A stretch of DNA of 7,097 nucleotides from Chitinophagales bacterium (GCA_020631035.1 JAHDIA010000031.1:1-7097); one strand, 5' to 3'. Shown: positions 1 to 6,890, counted from the stretch's first letter. Notes: generated by a model not told the origin, from the letters alone. Numbers and translations: made by a program.

Positions 1-137
1 ATAAAAATTTTTTTATAAATAAATTTAAAATACTTGATAACATTTAATAATTGTTGGAATGTATAAATGTATCAAGTGATGACGGTGGCCACTAGATTTT
101 ACTTGTCTTTTTTAACTCAAAAGTAAATCTATTTGTT
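1..137 (+). promoter_or_regulatory. AT-rich leader upstream of the two-gene operon
   Basis: The first 32 bases are exclusively A and T, with an A-tract and a T-tract of the kind that bends DNA or acts as an UP-like element. The rest of the leader holds the inverted repeat at 32-77 and the 8-bp perfect palindrome GTGGCCAC at 85-92. I searched for the Bacteroidota sigma-ABfrA promoter (TTTG or TTG, about 19-21 bases, TAnnTTTG) and found no clean match. The nearest, TCTATTTG at 127-134, is too close to the start codon at 138 to be a normal -7 box. There is no purine-rich Shine-Dalgarno sequence before the ATG, which is usual for this phylum. The promoter is inferred to lie here or just upstream; its position is not resolved. 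Confidence 0.3.
32..77. repeat. 14-bp inverted repeat in the operon leader
   Basis: The arm ACTTGATAACATTTA (32-46) is the reverse complement of TAAATGTATCAAGT (64-77) apart from one extra A in the left arm. The spacer is 17 bases. In DNA this could be a two-half-site operator; in RNA it would be a 14-bp hairpin with a single bulge. It is not followed by a T-tract on either side, so it does not look like a terminator for an upstream gene. Its position 61-106 bases before the first start codon makes a regulatory role plausible, but that is inference. Confidence 0.5.
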
Positions 138-2114
138 ATGAAATTAAATTTATTTATTCAATCATTTCTTACGGTATTGATTGTTTTTCTACTATCTCAA
201 ACCAGCTTTTATGGTCAAACAAATCCTAATGGAAGCATTGTAACGTATAACTATAACGGAACTCCTACACACGGTATCAAAATCAAAACTAATTTAGATT
301 TTTGTCATGGTTGTCGAATGCCAACAATTATACTAGAGGGCTTTCAATATGGAGAAACCAAGCCCATTGGAATAACATTGAATTGGTATGCTTACAATAT
401 TGGTGGGGTGACCAGCTTTATTCACCATGAAGCTTCCTCTTCTGGCGACTGGACACCTGAAATTAAACTGGGAAGTGAAGGAGGCAAAGTGGTTATATTT
501 ATCAATGAGAGAGGATATTATACCAGATTTATGGTACGAGCTTATGGCAAGGGCAAAGGGGAAACCGATGCACAATTTACAGGCTGGACAGTTGTGGACC
601 AAGCATTAAATGCCAGCGCAGTTGTAACAGTTCCCTACGAAAATAGTATGGGCAAGCTAACTGCTAAAGAAATAAACGCAACAACTATAAATGTTAAATC
701 TATAAGCGGTTTGGGAGATATTACCCCCTCTAATAGAGGACTTGGAGGCTCACTAGAAAAAAATGTTTTGGTGTATGCCCCGAATAGATATTCAGTTACT
801 CAAACAGGTAGTGCAACATTGGATTTAAACAAAATATTTGATGGGAAAAATGCTCCATCCTACACTGCTACAGCTCCTACTACAAGCAATCCAACAGTTA
901 TTACTATAGAGAACTTACCAAACAATCATACCCAATCAGCTTCTTGGGTGGGTTGGACTACTCGTTACTGGCCTGCTGAGAAATTTAAAATTGAAGGATA
1001 CAATACCTATTCGGGAGCAAATCAATGGGTAACACTCGCCAATGAAAGCAATTACAACGATAGAGAATTTATGGTCAAAATAGATGGAGTAGATGCCCCC
1101 AAAGGAACATATCAAAAATTGCGTTTTACTTTTTATGAGGCTTCAGGCTCCAATGGTCGACTAGGTGTTTCCGAATTGTTTTTCATTCATCCAGAAGCAG
1201 TAGCTGCTTATGATGGTTTGATGGTTCAATACAACAAAGATGGAAATGTTGGAATTGGAACCAATAATCCTTTAGAAAAATTACATGTCAATGGTTCAGT
1301 TAGAGGCAATCAAACTGGTGGAGCACTGCGTGTCAACACAGATTATGCTTATTTAGATTTGGGAGCAAAAAATGGAAGCTATACCCATTTTGTAACCAAT
1401 ACTCCTCGATTTTATTTTAACAAAGAAATCAGAGTAAATGGAACACTCGGTAGTTACAATGCCGATTTGAGACTGGCAACACATGGTTCCACTAAAATGA
1501 CCATTTTAAAAAGCAATGGAAATGTAGGGATAGGTAAAACCAACCCAATTGCCAAATTAGATGTCAATGGTAAGGCGAGCTGTTCAGTCTCCTTTACGGT
1601 AGGGACGCACAACGACAACTATCGTGGTTTGATGGTAGACAATGCAGGTAGTTATGCTTGGAATTTGATGGAACTAAAAAATGTACAAGGTTCAAAGTTT
1701 ATTGTCAAAGGAAATGGTACTGTAGGCATTGGAACAACAACAATCCCTAACTTATCAACTGTAGACAACGAACCATACCTATTGGCAGTAAATGGAGGTG
1801 CTTTATTTAAAGAAGTCTTGGTCGAAAAGACCCTATTTCCCGACTATGTATTTGAAGACGATTACTACTTACCAACATTGTCTGAAATAGAAATACACAT
1901 TGAAGAAGAAGGGCATTTGCATGATACACCATCGGCACAAGAAATTGTAGAAAGAGGTGGGGTAGAGCTAGGAGCCTTGACCATCAACCAACAGGAGAAA
2001 ATTGAACAATTGTTCTTGTACATCATTGATTTGAACAAGGAATTGGAAAATGTACAATCAGAACTGAAAAGCTTGAAAGAAGAGAAAAGCCAATTATCAA
2101 ACCCAAGAAAATAA
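138..2114 (+). CDS. Exported tail-fibre-like protein with discoidin-like domain, GxVGIG repeats and S74-like C-terminus
   Basis: This 658-residue protein is exported and is probably a trimeric surface or secreted fibre. Residues 1-27 form a signal peptide (hydrophobic core LTVLIVFLLS, likely cleavage after YGQ). Residues about 40-165 are a beta-rich module with CHGC at 56-59, MPTIILEG and GWTVVDQAL, similar to N-terminal modules of other Bacteroidota fibre proteins. Residues about 205-355 look like a discoidin (F5/8 type C-like) fold, ending in LGVSELFFIHPEA. Fibre repeats follow at 369-386 (GNVGIGTNNPLEKLHVNG), 461-478 and, less regularly, 527-553. Residues 567-625 match the short Bacteroidota form of the endosialidase/peptidase S74 chaperone (FPDYVFEDDYYLPTLSEIE, then HLHDTPSA, then GVELGAL). 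A coiled coil runs from 618 to 652. I see no catalytic Ser-Lys dyad, so self-cleavage is unlikely. There is no T9SS sorting domain, so the route across the outer membrane is unclear. The ATG at 138 is chosen because it places the signal peptide at the N-terminus. The gene ends six bases before the next gene, implying co-transcription. A role in adhesion is inference. Confidence 0.85.
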   Translation: MKLNLFIQSFLTVLIVFLLSQTSFYGQTNPNGSIVTYNYNGTPTHGIKIKTNLDFCHGCRMPTIILEGFQYGETKPIGITLNWYAYNIGGVTSFIHHEASSSGDWTPEIKLGSEGGKVVIFINERGYYTRFMVRAYGKGKGETDAQFTGWTVVDQALNASAVVTVPYENSMGKLTAKEINATTINVKSISGLGDITPSNRGLGGSLEKNVLVYAPNRYSVTQTGSATLDLNKIFDGKNAPSYTATAPTTSNPTVITIENLPNNHTQSASWVGWTTRYWPAEKFKIEGYNTYSGANQWVTLANESNYNDREFMVKIDGVDAPKGTYQKLRFTFYEASGSNGRLGVSELFFIHPEAVAAYDGLMVQYNKDGNVGIGTNNPLEKLHVNGSVRGNQTGGALRVNTDYAYLDLGAKNGSYTHFVTNTPRFYFNKEIRVNGTLGSYNADLRLATHGSTKMTILKSNGNVGIGKTNPIAKLDVNGKASCSVSFTVGTHNDNYRGLMVDNAGSYAWNLMELKNVQGSKFIVKGNGTVGIGTTTIPNLSTVDNEPYLLAVNGGALFKEVLVEKTLFPDYVFEDDYYLPTLSEIEIHIEEEGHLHDTPSAQEIVERGGVELGALTINQQEKIEQLFLYIIDLNKELENVQSELKSLKEEKSQLSNPRK

Positions 2115-2120
2115 GAGACT

Positions 2121-5100
2121 ATGAAAATTAAATTAATCCTCATTGTCTCTTGGCTGTTAATGATGTTTTGTATAAATGTACAAGCACAAAAATGGCTAGA
2201 GATGATGGAAGACCCCGATGCCAATTATTATGAGGTAAAAGAGGTCTTTGACGAATACTGGAAAGACAAAGAATACGAAGGCGGAATGGGCTACAAACCC
2301 TTTAAACGCTGGGAAGCTCATGTCACACCTAGAATGGATGCCAATGGAAACTTTAACCAACAAAAAGCCATAGAAGCATTTGCTGAATATAAAGCGCAAC
2401 AAAAAAATGCTGATAGTAATTTTAAAAATGGAGACTCTGGAAATTGGCGTTCGGTAGGTCCCAATTACGAAACTACAGACTATGACGCTGCACGAATTGG
2501 AGTAGGTAAAGTAGATTGTATTGCTTTTCATCCAACCAACTCCAACATTATTTTTGTTGGAGCAGCTACTGGAGGACTATGGAAGACAACAGATGGAGGA
2601 GCTACTTGGGCAACCAATACCGATCAATTCTCTTCATTGATTATAAGATCAGTTGTTATTGATCCCAATAATCCACAAAGAATGTTTTTATCAACTGGTG
2701 CAGGCATTGTTCGTTCAAATGATGGAGGCAATACTTGGTTTGATGCTGGAAATCCACAATTAATTGCTGGAAGAATACATAAAATAATCATTCATCCGAC
2801 CAATGGAAATATTTTATTAGCAGCAACCAATGATGGAGTGTTTCGGACGACAAATGGAGGAAATAACTGGGCATTACAGGGAAGTGCTACCAATATATGG
2901 GACATTACTTTTAAACCCAATACTCCCAATACGGTATATGCTGTAGGATACAATGATTTTTTTTATTCTACAAATGGAGGAGTAAATTGGACAACCAACA
3001 ACAATATTGGTTTGATAAGTGGAGGAAGGCATTTGATTGCAGTAACGCCTGCTGCCCCCAACAATGTTTATGTTTTAGGTGGATATTGGGTTGAAGGTCG
3101 GAGAACCAAATTGTATCGTTCAAGTAATAGTGGAGTTAACTTTACATTAAAGTATGACAGCAACAACAGTGGCAGTTCACATCTTTTGGGAGGGCAGATT
3201 CCTCGGAATCTAGCCTTCAATGTTTCTCCTACCAATTCAGAGGAAATATATGTAGCGGGGGTGAATTTACACAAGTCTACGAATGGAGGAACTTCTTGGA
3301 CAGGAATGAGTGGACTGCATGTAGACTTCACTTCTTTACAATTCGCCAATAATACGACTATTTATGCAACCAATGATGGAGGAGTGTATCGTAGAGACAT
3401 CAATAGTACGGAATTTCATTGGGAGAGCTTGAATAGGGGCTTGGCGATAACACAGTTTTATGCTATGGGAAGTTCACAAAATACTCCTCAAAAAATCATT
3501 GCAGGTTCTCAAGACAACGGGTCTAGATACTTTGATGGAGCATCCTGGATAAATATAGCTGGAGCAGATGGAGCGGATGGAGTTGTAACAACTTCAGGAG
3601 ATGTTTATTGTAATCCTTGGAATGCTTATTTTAAAGGGTCAATTGCTAAAAAATACAATACAAGTAGCTTTTATGTTTTTGACTCAGATGATAGTGGCGA
3701 AAATACAGCTACCTTTACCCCTTTGACTGCTCACCCACAAGATGGAAATACCATTTATGTAGGACATCAAAGTGTATGGCGTACCAAGGATGCAGGGAGT
3801 ACATGGAATAGTATCTCACCAGAATTTGCTAGTTATACTTTGTATAATATTGTAGTCGCTCCTAGTAATACCAATTATATTTATGCTTCTTCTCATGATG
3901 ATAAATTACATTATACAACCAATGGAGAATCTACTAATCCTACTTGGACTACCAAACTAGTTAAGTTGGGAGGAGTTAAGCAATATATTAGAGGAATGAC
4001 TGTTGATCCAGATAATCCCCAAAAAATTTGGTTGACAGTTCGAACAGATGGGACTTTGAATTATAAAATATTGTATTCAAACAATGCAGGAACTTCTTGG
4101 ACAGATATATCAGGTTCACTTAGCAATAATATTTTTTATAGTTCAATTGTAGCAAAAAGTGGTAGCAATGATGAATTGTATGTTTGTGGAGATCGTGGGG
4201 TCTATTATCGAAACAATACACAAGGAGATTGGACGATGTTTTGTGATGGCTTGCCCAATGTCTTTATGAAAGAATTGGACATCAATGAAGCAGAAGGAAA
4301 ACTTCGAGTGGCAACTTTTGGTCGAGGCATTTGGGAATCGGAACTGCAAAATGTTGATTGTAATAGTATCAATTTTGCTTATGCAAAGGATGAAATTCAA
4401 ATGACACAACTGGATACAGATGTTGAATTACACGCTTCTGGAGGCATTGCTTATTCTTGGAGTCCCACTACAGGACTAAGCAACCCCAATATTGCCAATC
4501 CAGTTGTGAGCTATGATAGCAATGTCAATAGTCGAACCTATACCGTAACAGTGACCGATGCCAATGGGTGTACAGATACAGAAACAACAACGGTTTATTT
4601 CAATTGCGACGATTCTTTTGCTAGTATAGATTTACCCAGTTGTGTGTATCTGTTTGAAGATGCAAACATACAATTGCCTGCTACTGGTGGAATAAGTTAT
4701 GTATGGAATAACGCTCAATATTTAAGCAATATCTATGCAAGCAGTCCTACTGTAAGTTATAGTTTGGGAACAGCTAATTCTTCATCTATAAACACACAAA
4801 CTTATACTGTAAATGCAACAGATGCTTATGCTTGTATAGGAAGTGCAGAAATAGATGTAAAGTCTGTCAATGATAATGGAGCCACTTGGGCAAACTTTAC
4901 AGAAAATCGGACCTACGATTTATGTCCTAATGGAAATGTAACATTACAGGCACATGAAACCCAAAGTGGAGCAACATATAGTTGGTCACCTACAACTGGA
5001 CTAAGCAATCCTTCAAGTCCCAATCCAATTGTGACTTACAATGCTGCTATGCCTAGTACCATCAATTATCAACTAACAATTACAACTACTAACGACTGTA

Positions 5101-6581
5101 TTATTGTTGGAGCGGCAACGGTCAATGTACACACTGCTTGTACTTGTCCTAGTACTTCAACTGCTAATACCAATTTCGCAATAGCAGTCCCAGGCAATTT
5201 CACTGGAAACATAGACGTCAATCAAAGCATTAGTCTACAATCGGGTGGAGGCGTTTCCTATTCTTGGAGTCCGAGTGATTACCTCAGTGACCCCAATGCT
5301 CAAAACCCCACAGTTTATTATGATCCAAGTGTCGCCTCTCGTGTTTACACTGTTACCGTAACCAATGCCTATGGCTGTACCGATACAAAAAGTACAACAG
5401 TTTATTACAATGGCGCACCACGTCCGACCATAGATATGTTGTTTGCAACCAATGTACATTCTGTTTGCAATGGTAGTACGCTTACTTTTTTAGCACCAGA
5501 AGGCTGGGATAATTATTATTGGGGAGTATTAGGAGAAGCAAGTGACGATCCACCCAATACTGGATTTCGCTCTTGGACGTATACTTTTAGTACAACTGGA
5601 AGTCACTGGGTCTATTGTTCGCCAAGTGGACCAAGCGAGTCGGGAGCTCCCAACGCCAATATTTATACAGTTCCTGCTCCACAAGCAGAATTTACATATG
5701 AAGTAGATGCCAATACCAATTCTATCATCGTAACACCCAATAGTTTGGTTCATGGTTGTGGACCCAATACCTCAATTGATTGGTTTGTCAATGATGGATC
5801 AGAGAGCTTTGAGATTTCTGTAAATTCTGTCTGGGATCAAATTGCTCATCCTCATACAATTGATGTTTCCAATAATCCCCACGGATATGAAATCTGTATG
5901 TTTATTCAAAATGATTGTAACTTTGATTACCAATGCTTGACAGCAAGCGATAATTATGGAGGTACTACAGTCGCTATACCACCAACAAGTCCAGGAACTT
6001 CCTATGATTGCATACCAGATTATACCTTAACAAATCCTCAATGGGACATTAACAATACAGCTACAACTTACAATGCTAGCAATACCATTGTAGCCAAAAA
6101 TGTATTGTACTACAATACAGATGTTGCCTATAATGCTGGGGAATATGTACGTCTCGAAAGTGGTTTTCATGCTCGTTCAAGTGTACACAGTTTTCATGCC
6201 TACAACGATGGCTGTCAAGTAAGTGCCAAAACTGATGGAATTGCAGAAGATGGTACTGAGACGGAAGATGCCATAGAGGAATTACCAAAAGAAACAATTG
6301 AACAATTGATTGTTTCCGAACAAGCCTACCTACGCAATTATCCCAATCCATTCAATGGTGCCACGACCATAGAATACAAATTGAATAGTGAGGCAGAAGT
6401 GAGTTTGTTTGTATTCGACATTACAGGTAAACAAATGGGTGAATTGGTCAATTCAGAACGACAAGAGGCAGGCATTTACCAATACAATTTTGAGGCGAGT
6501 CATTTGCCTTCGGGAACCTACTACTACACCCTAAAAACCAAAGGGGGGATACAAACCCAGAAAATGCATTTGTTGAAATAA
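2121..6581 (+). CDS. T9SS-secreted Asp-box (Vps10/BNR-like) beta-propeller protein with Ig/PKD-like repeats
   Basis: This 1486-residue protein is predicted to be exported by Sec, then carried across the outer membrane by the type IX system. Residues 1-22 form a signal peptide (cleavage near VQA-QK). Residues 23-108 are a charged region with FKRWE (61-65), common before such propellers. Residues about 108-742 are the propeller, with Asp-box motifs at 155-163 (KTTDGGATW), 198-206, 242-250, 282-290, 333-341, 385-393, 554-562 and 652-660. It also has SQDNGS (463-468) and a closing ATFGRGIWES (731-740). Four Ig/PKD-like repeats span 773-1096, with cysteine-rich beta domains to about 1290. A GFHA-type module covers about 1308-1366, an acidic linker 1371-1400, and a type A T9SS sorting domain 1404-1486 (NYPNPFNGATTIEYKL, GKQMGEL, LPSGTYYYTL). 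Sialidases have Asp boxes, but I see no sialidase arginine triad or FRIP motif, so binding is more likely than hydrolysis. The ATG lies six bases after the previous stop, so translational coupling is likely. The ligand is unknown. Confidence 0.9.
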   Translation: MKIKLILIVSWLLMMFCINVQAQKWLEMMEDPDANYYEVKEVFDEYWKDKEYEGGMGYKPFKRWEAHVTPRMDANGNFNQQKAIEAFAEYKAQQKNADSNFKNGDSGNWRSVGPNYETTDYDAARIGVGKVDCIAFHPTNSNIIFVGAATGGLWKTTDGGATWATNTDQFSSLIIRSVVIDPNNPQRMFLSTGAGIVRSNDGGNTWFDAGNPQLIAGRIHKIIIHPTNGNILLAATNDGVFRTTNGGNNWALQGSATNIWDITFKPNTPNTVYAVGYNDFFYSTNGGVNWTTNNNIGLISGGRHLIAVTPAAPNNVYVLGGYWVEGRRTKLYRSSNSGVNFTLKYDSNNSGSSHLLGGQIPRNLAFNVSPTNSEEIYVAGVNLHKSTNGGTSWTGMSGLHVDFTSLQFANNTTIYATNDGGVYRRDINSTEFHWESLNRGLAITQFYAMGSSQNTPQKIIAGSQDNGSRYFDGASWINIAGADGADGVVTTSGDVYCNPWNAYFKGSIAKKYNTSSFYVFDSDDSGENTATFTPLTAHPQDGNTIYVGHQSVWRTKDAGSTWNSISPEFASYTLYNIVVAPSNTNYIYASSHDDKLHYTTNGESTNPTWTTKLVKLGGVKQYIRGMTVDPDNPQKIWLTVRTDGTLNYKILYSNNAGTSWTDISGSLSNNIFYSSIVAKSGSNDELYVCGDRGVYYRNNTQGDWTMFCDGLPNVFMKELDINEAEGKLRVATFGRGIWESELQNVDCNSINFAYAKDEIQMTQLDTDVELHASGGIAYSWSPTTGLSNPNIANPVVSYDSNVNSRTYTVTVTDANGCTDTETTTVYFNCDDSFASIDLPSCVYLFEDANIQLPATGGISYVWNNAQYLSNIYASSPTVSYSLGTANSSSINTQTYTVNATDAYACIGSAEIDVKSVNDNGATWANFTENRTYDLCPNGNVTLQAHETQSGATYSWSPTTGLSNPSSPNPIVTYNAAMPSTINYQLTITTTNDCIIVGAATVNVHTACTCPSTSTANTNFAIAVPGNFTGNIDVNQSISLQSGGGVSYSWSPSDYLSDPNAQNPTVYYDPSVASRVYTVTVTNAYGCTDTKSTTVYYNGAPRPTIDMLFATNVHSVCNGSTLTFLAPEGWDNYYWGVLGEASDDPPNTGFRSWTYTFSTTGSHWVYCSPSGPSESGAPNANIYTVPAPQAEFTYEVDANTNSIIVTPNSLVHGCGPNTSIDWFVNDGSESFEISVNSVWDQIAHPHTIDVSNNPHGYEICMFIQNDCNFDYQCLTASDNYGGTTVAIPPTSPGTSYDCIPDYTLTNPQWDINNTATTYNASNTIVAKNVLYYNTDVAYNAGEYVRLESGFHARSSVHSFHAYNDGCQVSAKTDGIAEDGTETEDAIEELPKETIEQLIVSEQAYLRNYPNPFNGATTIEYKLNSEAEVSLFVFDITGKQMGELVNSERQEAGIYQYNFEASHLPSGTYYYTLKTKGGIQTQKMHLLK
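2442..4346 (+). other. Encoded Asp-box beta-propeller domain
   Basis: This segment encodes residues about 108-742 of the large secreted protein, from GNWRSVGP to GRGIWES. At least eight S/T-x-D/N-x-G-x-T/N-W Asp-box turns can be read, mostly followed by I/V-x-x-x-P-x-N-P/x strands such as VVIDPNNPQ and MTVDPDNPQ. The spacing is about 40-50 residues in the first half, with a gap between 393 and 554 where the SQDNGS and GADGADGVV segments lie. That arrangement is typical of two-lobed or ten-bladed Vps10/sortilin-like propellers and of bacterial xyloglucanase-like folds. Blade number is an inference; only the motifs are seen directly. Confidence 0.75.
4437..5408 (+). repeat. Four Ig/PKD-like domain repeats encoded in tandem
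   Basis: Repeat units are readable at residues 773-827, 854-913, 948-1003 and 1041-1096 of the large protein. Each has the pattern GG-x-x-YSWSP-x-x-x-LS-x-P-x-x-x-NP-x-V-x-Y, then YTVTVT-x-x-x-x-C. Units 1 and 4 share the ending YTVTVT..YGCTDT or NGCTDT with TTVYF/Y. Units 2 and 3 are more diverged, and unit 2 has lost the WSP core (YVWNNAQYLSN). The repeats are also diverged at the DNA level, so they are old domain duplications, not a recent slippage array. Such Ig-like units usually act as spacers that hold a propeller away from the cell surface. Confidence 0.75.
6042..6218 (+). other. Encoded GFHA-type module before the sorting domain
   Basis: Residues about 1308-1366 of the large protein contain WDINNTATTYNASNTI, an AYNAGEYVRLESGFHARSS core and FHAYNDGC. 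The pattern of a short beta repeat, then (x)L-x-x-GFHA, then F-x-A-x-x-x-x-C recurs near the C-terminus of many Bacteroidota secreted proteins. I believe it corresponds to what NCBI calls a 3-coathanger stack domain, but that name is from memory and unverified. It is probably a small beta-helical or stacking module, placed between the binding domains and the acidic linker. Confidence 0.5.
6330..6578 (+). other. Encoded type A T9SS C-terminal sorting domain
   Basis: Residues 1404-1486 are a full-length type A sorting signal. It has the NYPNPFNGATTIEYKL first strand, SLFVFDITGKQMGELV, an EAGIYQYNFEASHLPSGTYYYTLKT segment and the terminal QKMHLLK. In known T9SS cargo this domain is recognised by the outer-membrane translocon, cut off by PorU-type sortases and replaced by an A-LPS anchor, or the protein is released. 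The acidic linker before it (1371-1400) would be the exposed cleavage region. All of the family's conserved blocks are present. Confidence 0.93.
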
Positions 6582-6596
6582 GGTAAATAATTAACC

Positions 6597-6638
6597 AATG
6601 GAATAAGCTACTCGTCATTTACTCATTGCTTAATCATT
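6597..6638 (+). terminator. Weak AT-rich hairpin just after the operon stop codon
   Basis: AATGGAATAAGC (6597-6608) can pair with GCTTAATCATT (6628-6638) with one bulged G and one A-A mismatch, around a 19-base loop. It is followed by TTCTTTA, a poor U-tract. The stem is AT-rich and would be far less stable than the terminator at 6851. It could be an old or attenuating terminator or an mRNA 3'-end stabiliser, or a chance pairing. The short palindromic GGTAAATAATTAACC directly after the stop codon (6582-6596) has one internal mismatch pair. Confidence 0.25.
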
Positions 6639-6706
6639 TCTTTAGAGTCTGTTTAAATTTTGTTCTTTAAAGTGAAAATAGTGTATTTTAGTGGGAGATA
6701 ATCGGA

Positions 6707-6718
6707 CCGCCGAAGCGG
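6707..6718. repeat. GC-rich hairpin inside the MITE (left)
   Basis: CCGC-CGAA-GCGG forms a 4-bp GC stem with a CGAA tetraloop, in a short GC-rich island within otherwise AT-rich DNA. It lies in the unpaired centre of the larger foldback. Confidence 0.5.
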
Positions 6719-6742
6719 GCGCAAAAAACGGATTGGACTGGC

Positions 6743-6770
6743 ACTCCAGCTTAGCCCAAGCTAAGTGAGT
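6743..6770. repeat. Hairpin inside the MITE (right)
   Basis: CTTAGC (6750-6755) pairs perfectly with GCTAAG (6760-6765) around a CCAA loop. ACTC (6743-6746) and GAGT (6767-6770) extend the stem across a 3/1 internal loop. With the CCGC hairpin this gives the element a cruciform-like centre: a long outer stem carrying two inner stem-loops. Confidence 0.6.
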
Positions 6771-6850
6771 ATTTTTGTAACGCCATATCCCGCAAAAAGA
6801 CGCATTTTCAATTAAATGGTTCAGAATTTCAAACAGACTCTTACCTTCGT

Positions 6851-6888
6851 AACAGCCCTGTTTTAATTTTAAATGGGGCTGTTTTTTT
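6851..6888 (+). terminator. Rho-independent terminator of the operon
   Basis: AACAGCCC (6851-6858) pairs with GGGCTGTT (6876-6883) as a perfect 8-bp stem, with a further T-G wobble toward the loop, which is about 17 bases and AT-rich. The stem runs into seven T residues (6882-6888). There is no T-tract on the other side, so it acts on plus-strand transcripts only. It lies 269 bases after the stop codon at present, but only about 70 bases after it if the 196-bp element and one TTA copy are removed. It is therefore probably the original operon terminator, displaced by the insertion. Confidence 0.85.
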
Positions 6889-6890
6889 GA

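Larger units (their letters stand above)
6645..6840. mobile_element. 196-bp MITE-like inverted-repeat element with TTA target duplication
   Basis: The ends are GAGTCTGTTTAAATTTTG at 6645 and the complement GAGTCTGTTTGAAATTCTG reading inward from 6840. With small gaps the inverted pairing continues through TGAAAAT (6673-6679 with 6804-6810) and GTGTATTTTAGTGGGA (6681-6696 with 6788-6803), giving arms of about 52 bases. Several differences in the inner part are T/C, which stay as G-U pairs in RNA. The element is flanked by TTA at 6642-6644 and TTA at 6841-6843, a 3-bp target duplication of the TNA type. The interior (6697-6787) is GC-richer than the host DNA and holds two further hairpins. There is no transposase. 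TNA duplications and GAG-starting ends are features of the IS5 superfamily (IS1031 or ISL2 groups), so a parent IS of that kind is the likely mobiliser. The family assignment is inference from memory. Confidence 0.78.

Noticed and set aside
85..92. GTGGCCAC palindrome in the leader
   Set aside because: Eight bases is too short to call an operator without further copies.
333..609. Overlapping short frames on both strands inside the fibre gene
   Set aside because: They are out-of-frame shadows of a protein with a continuous domain structure.
1865..2531. Minus-strand reading frames opposite the gene junction
   Set aside because: They overlap the well-supported signal peptide, coiled coil and N-terminal region of the two plus-strand genes, and have no domain or start context of their own.
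2442..4346. Reading the propeller as a sialidase
   Set aside because: Asp boxes occur in many propellers. I could not find the FRIP motif or the arginine triad, so an enzymatic call is not supported.
3068..6351. Several minus-strand frames of 70-95 codons inside the propeller gene
   Set aside because: They lie opposite repeat-rich beta-protein coding DNA, where such antisense frames arise readily, and none shows a recognisable motif.
6645..6840. A riboswitch or CRISPR-type repeat
   Set aside because: There is no repeat-spacer periodicity. The terminal repeats with a TTA duplication are better explained by transposition.
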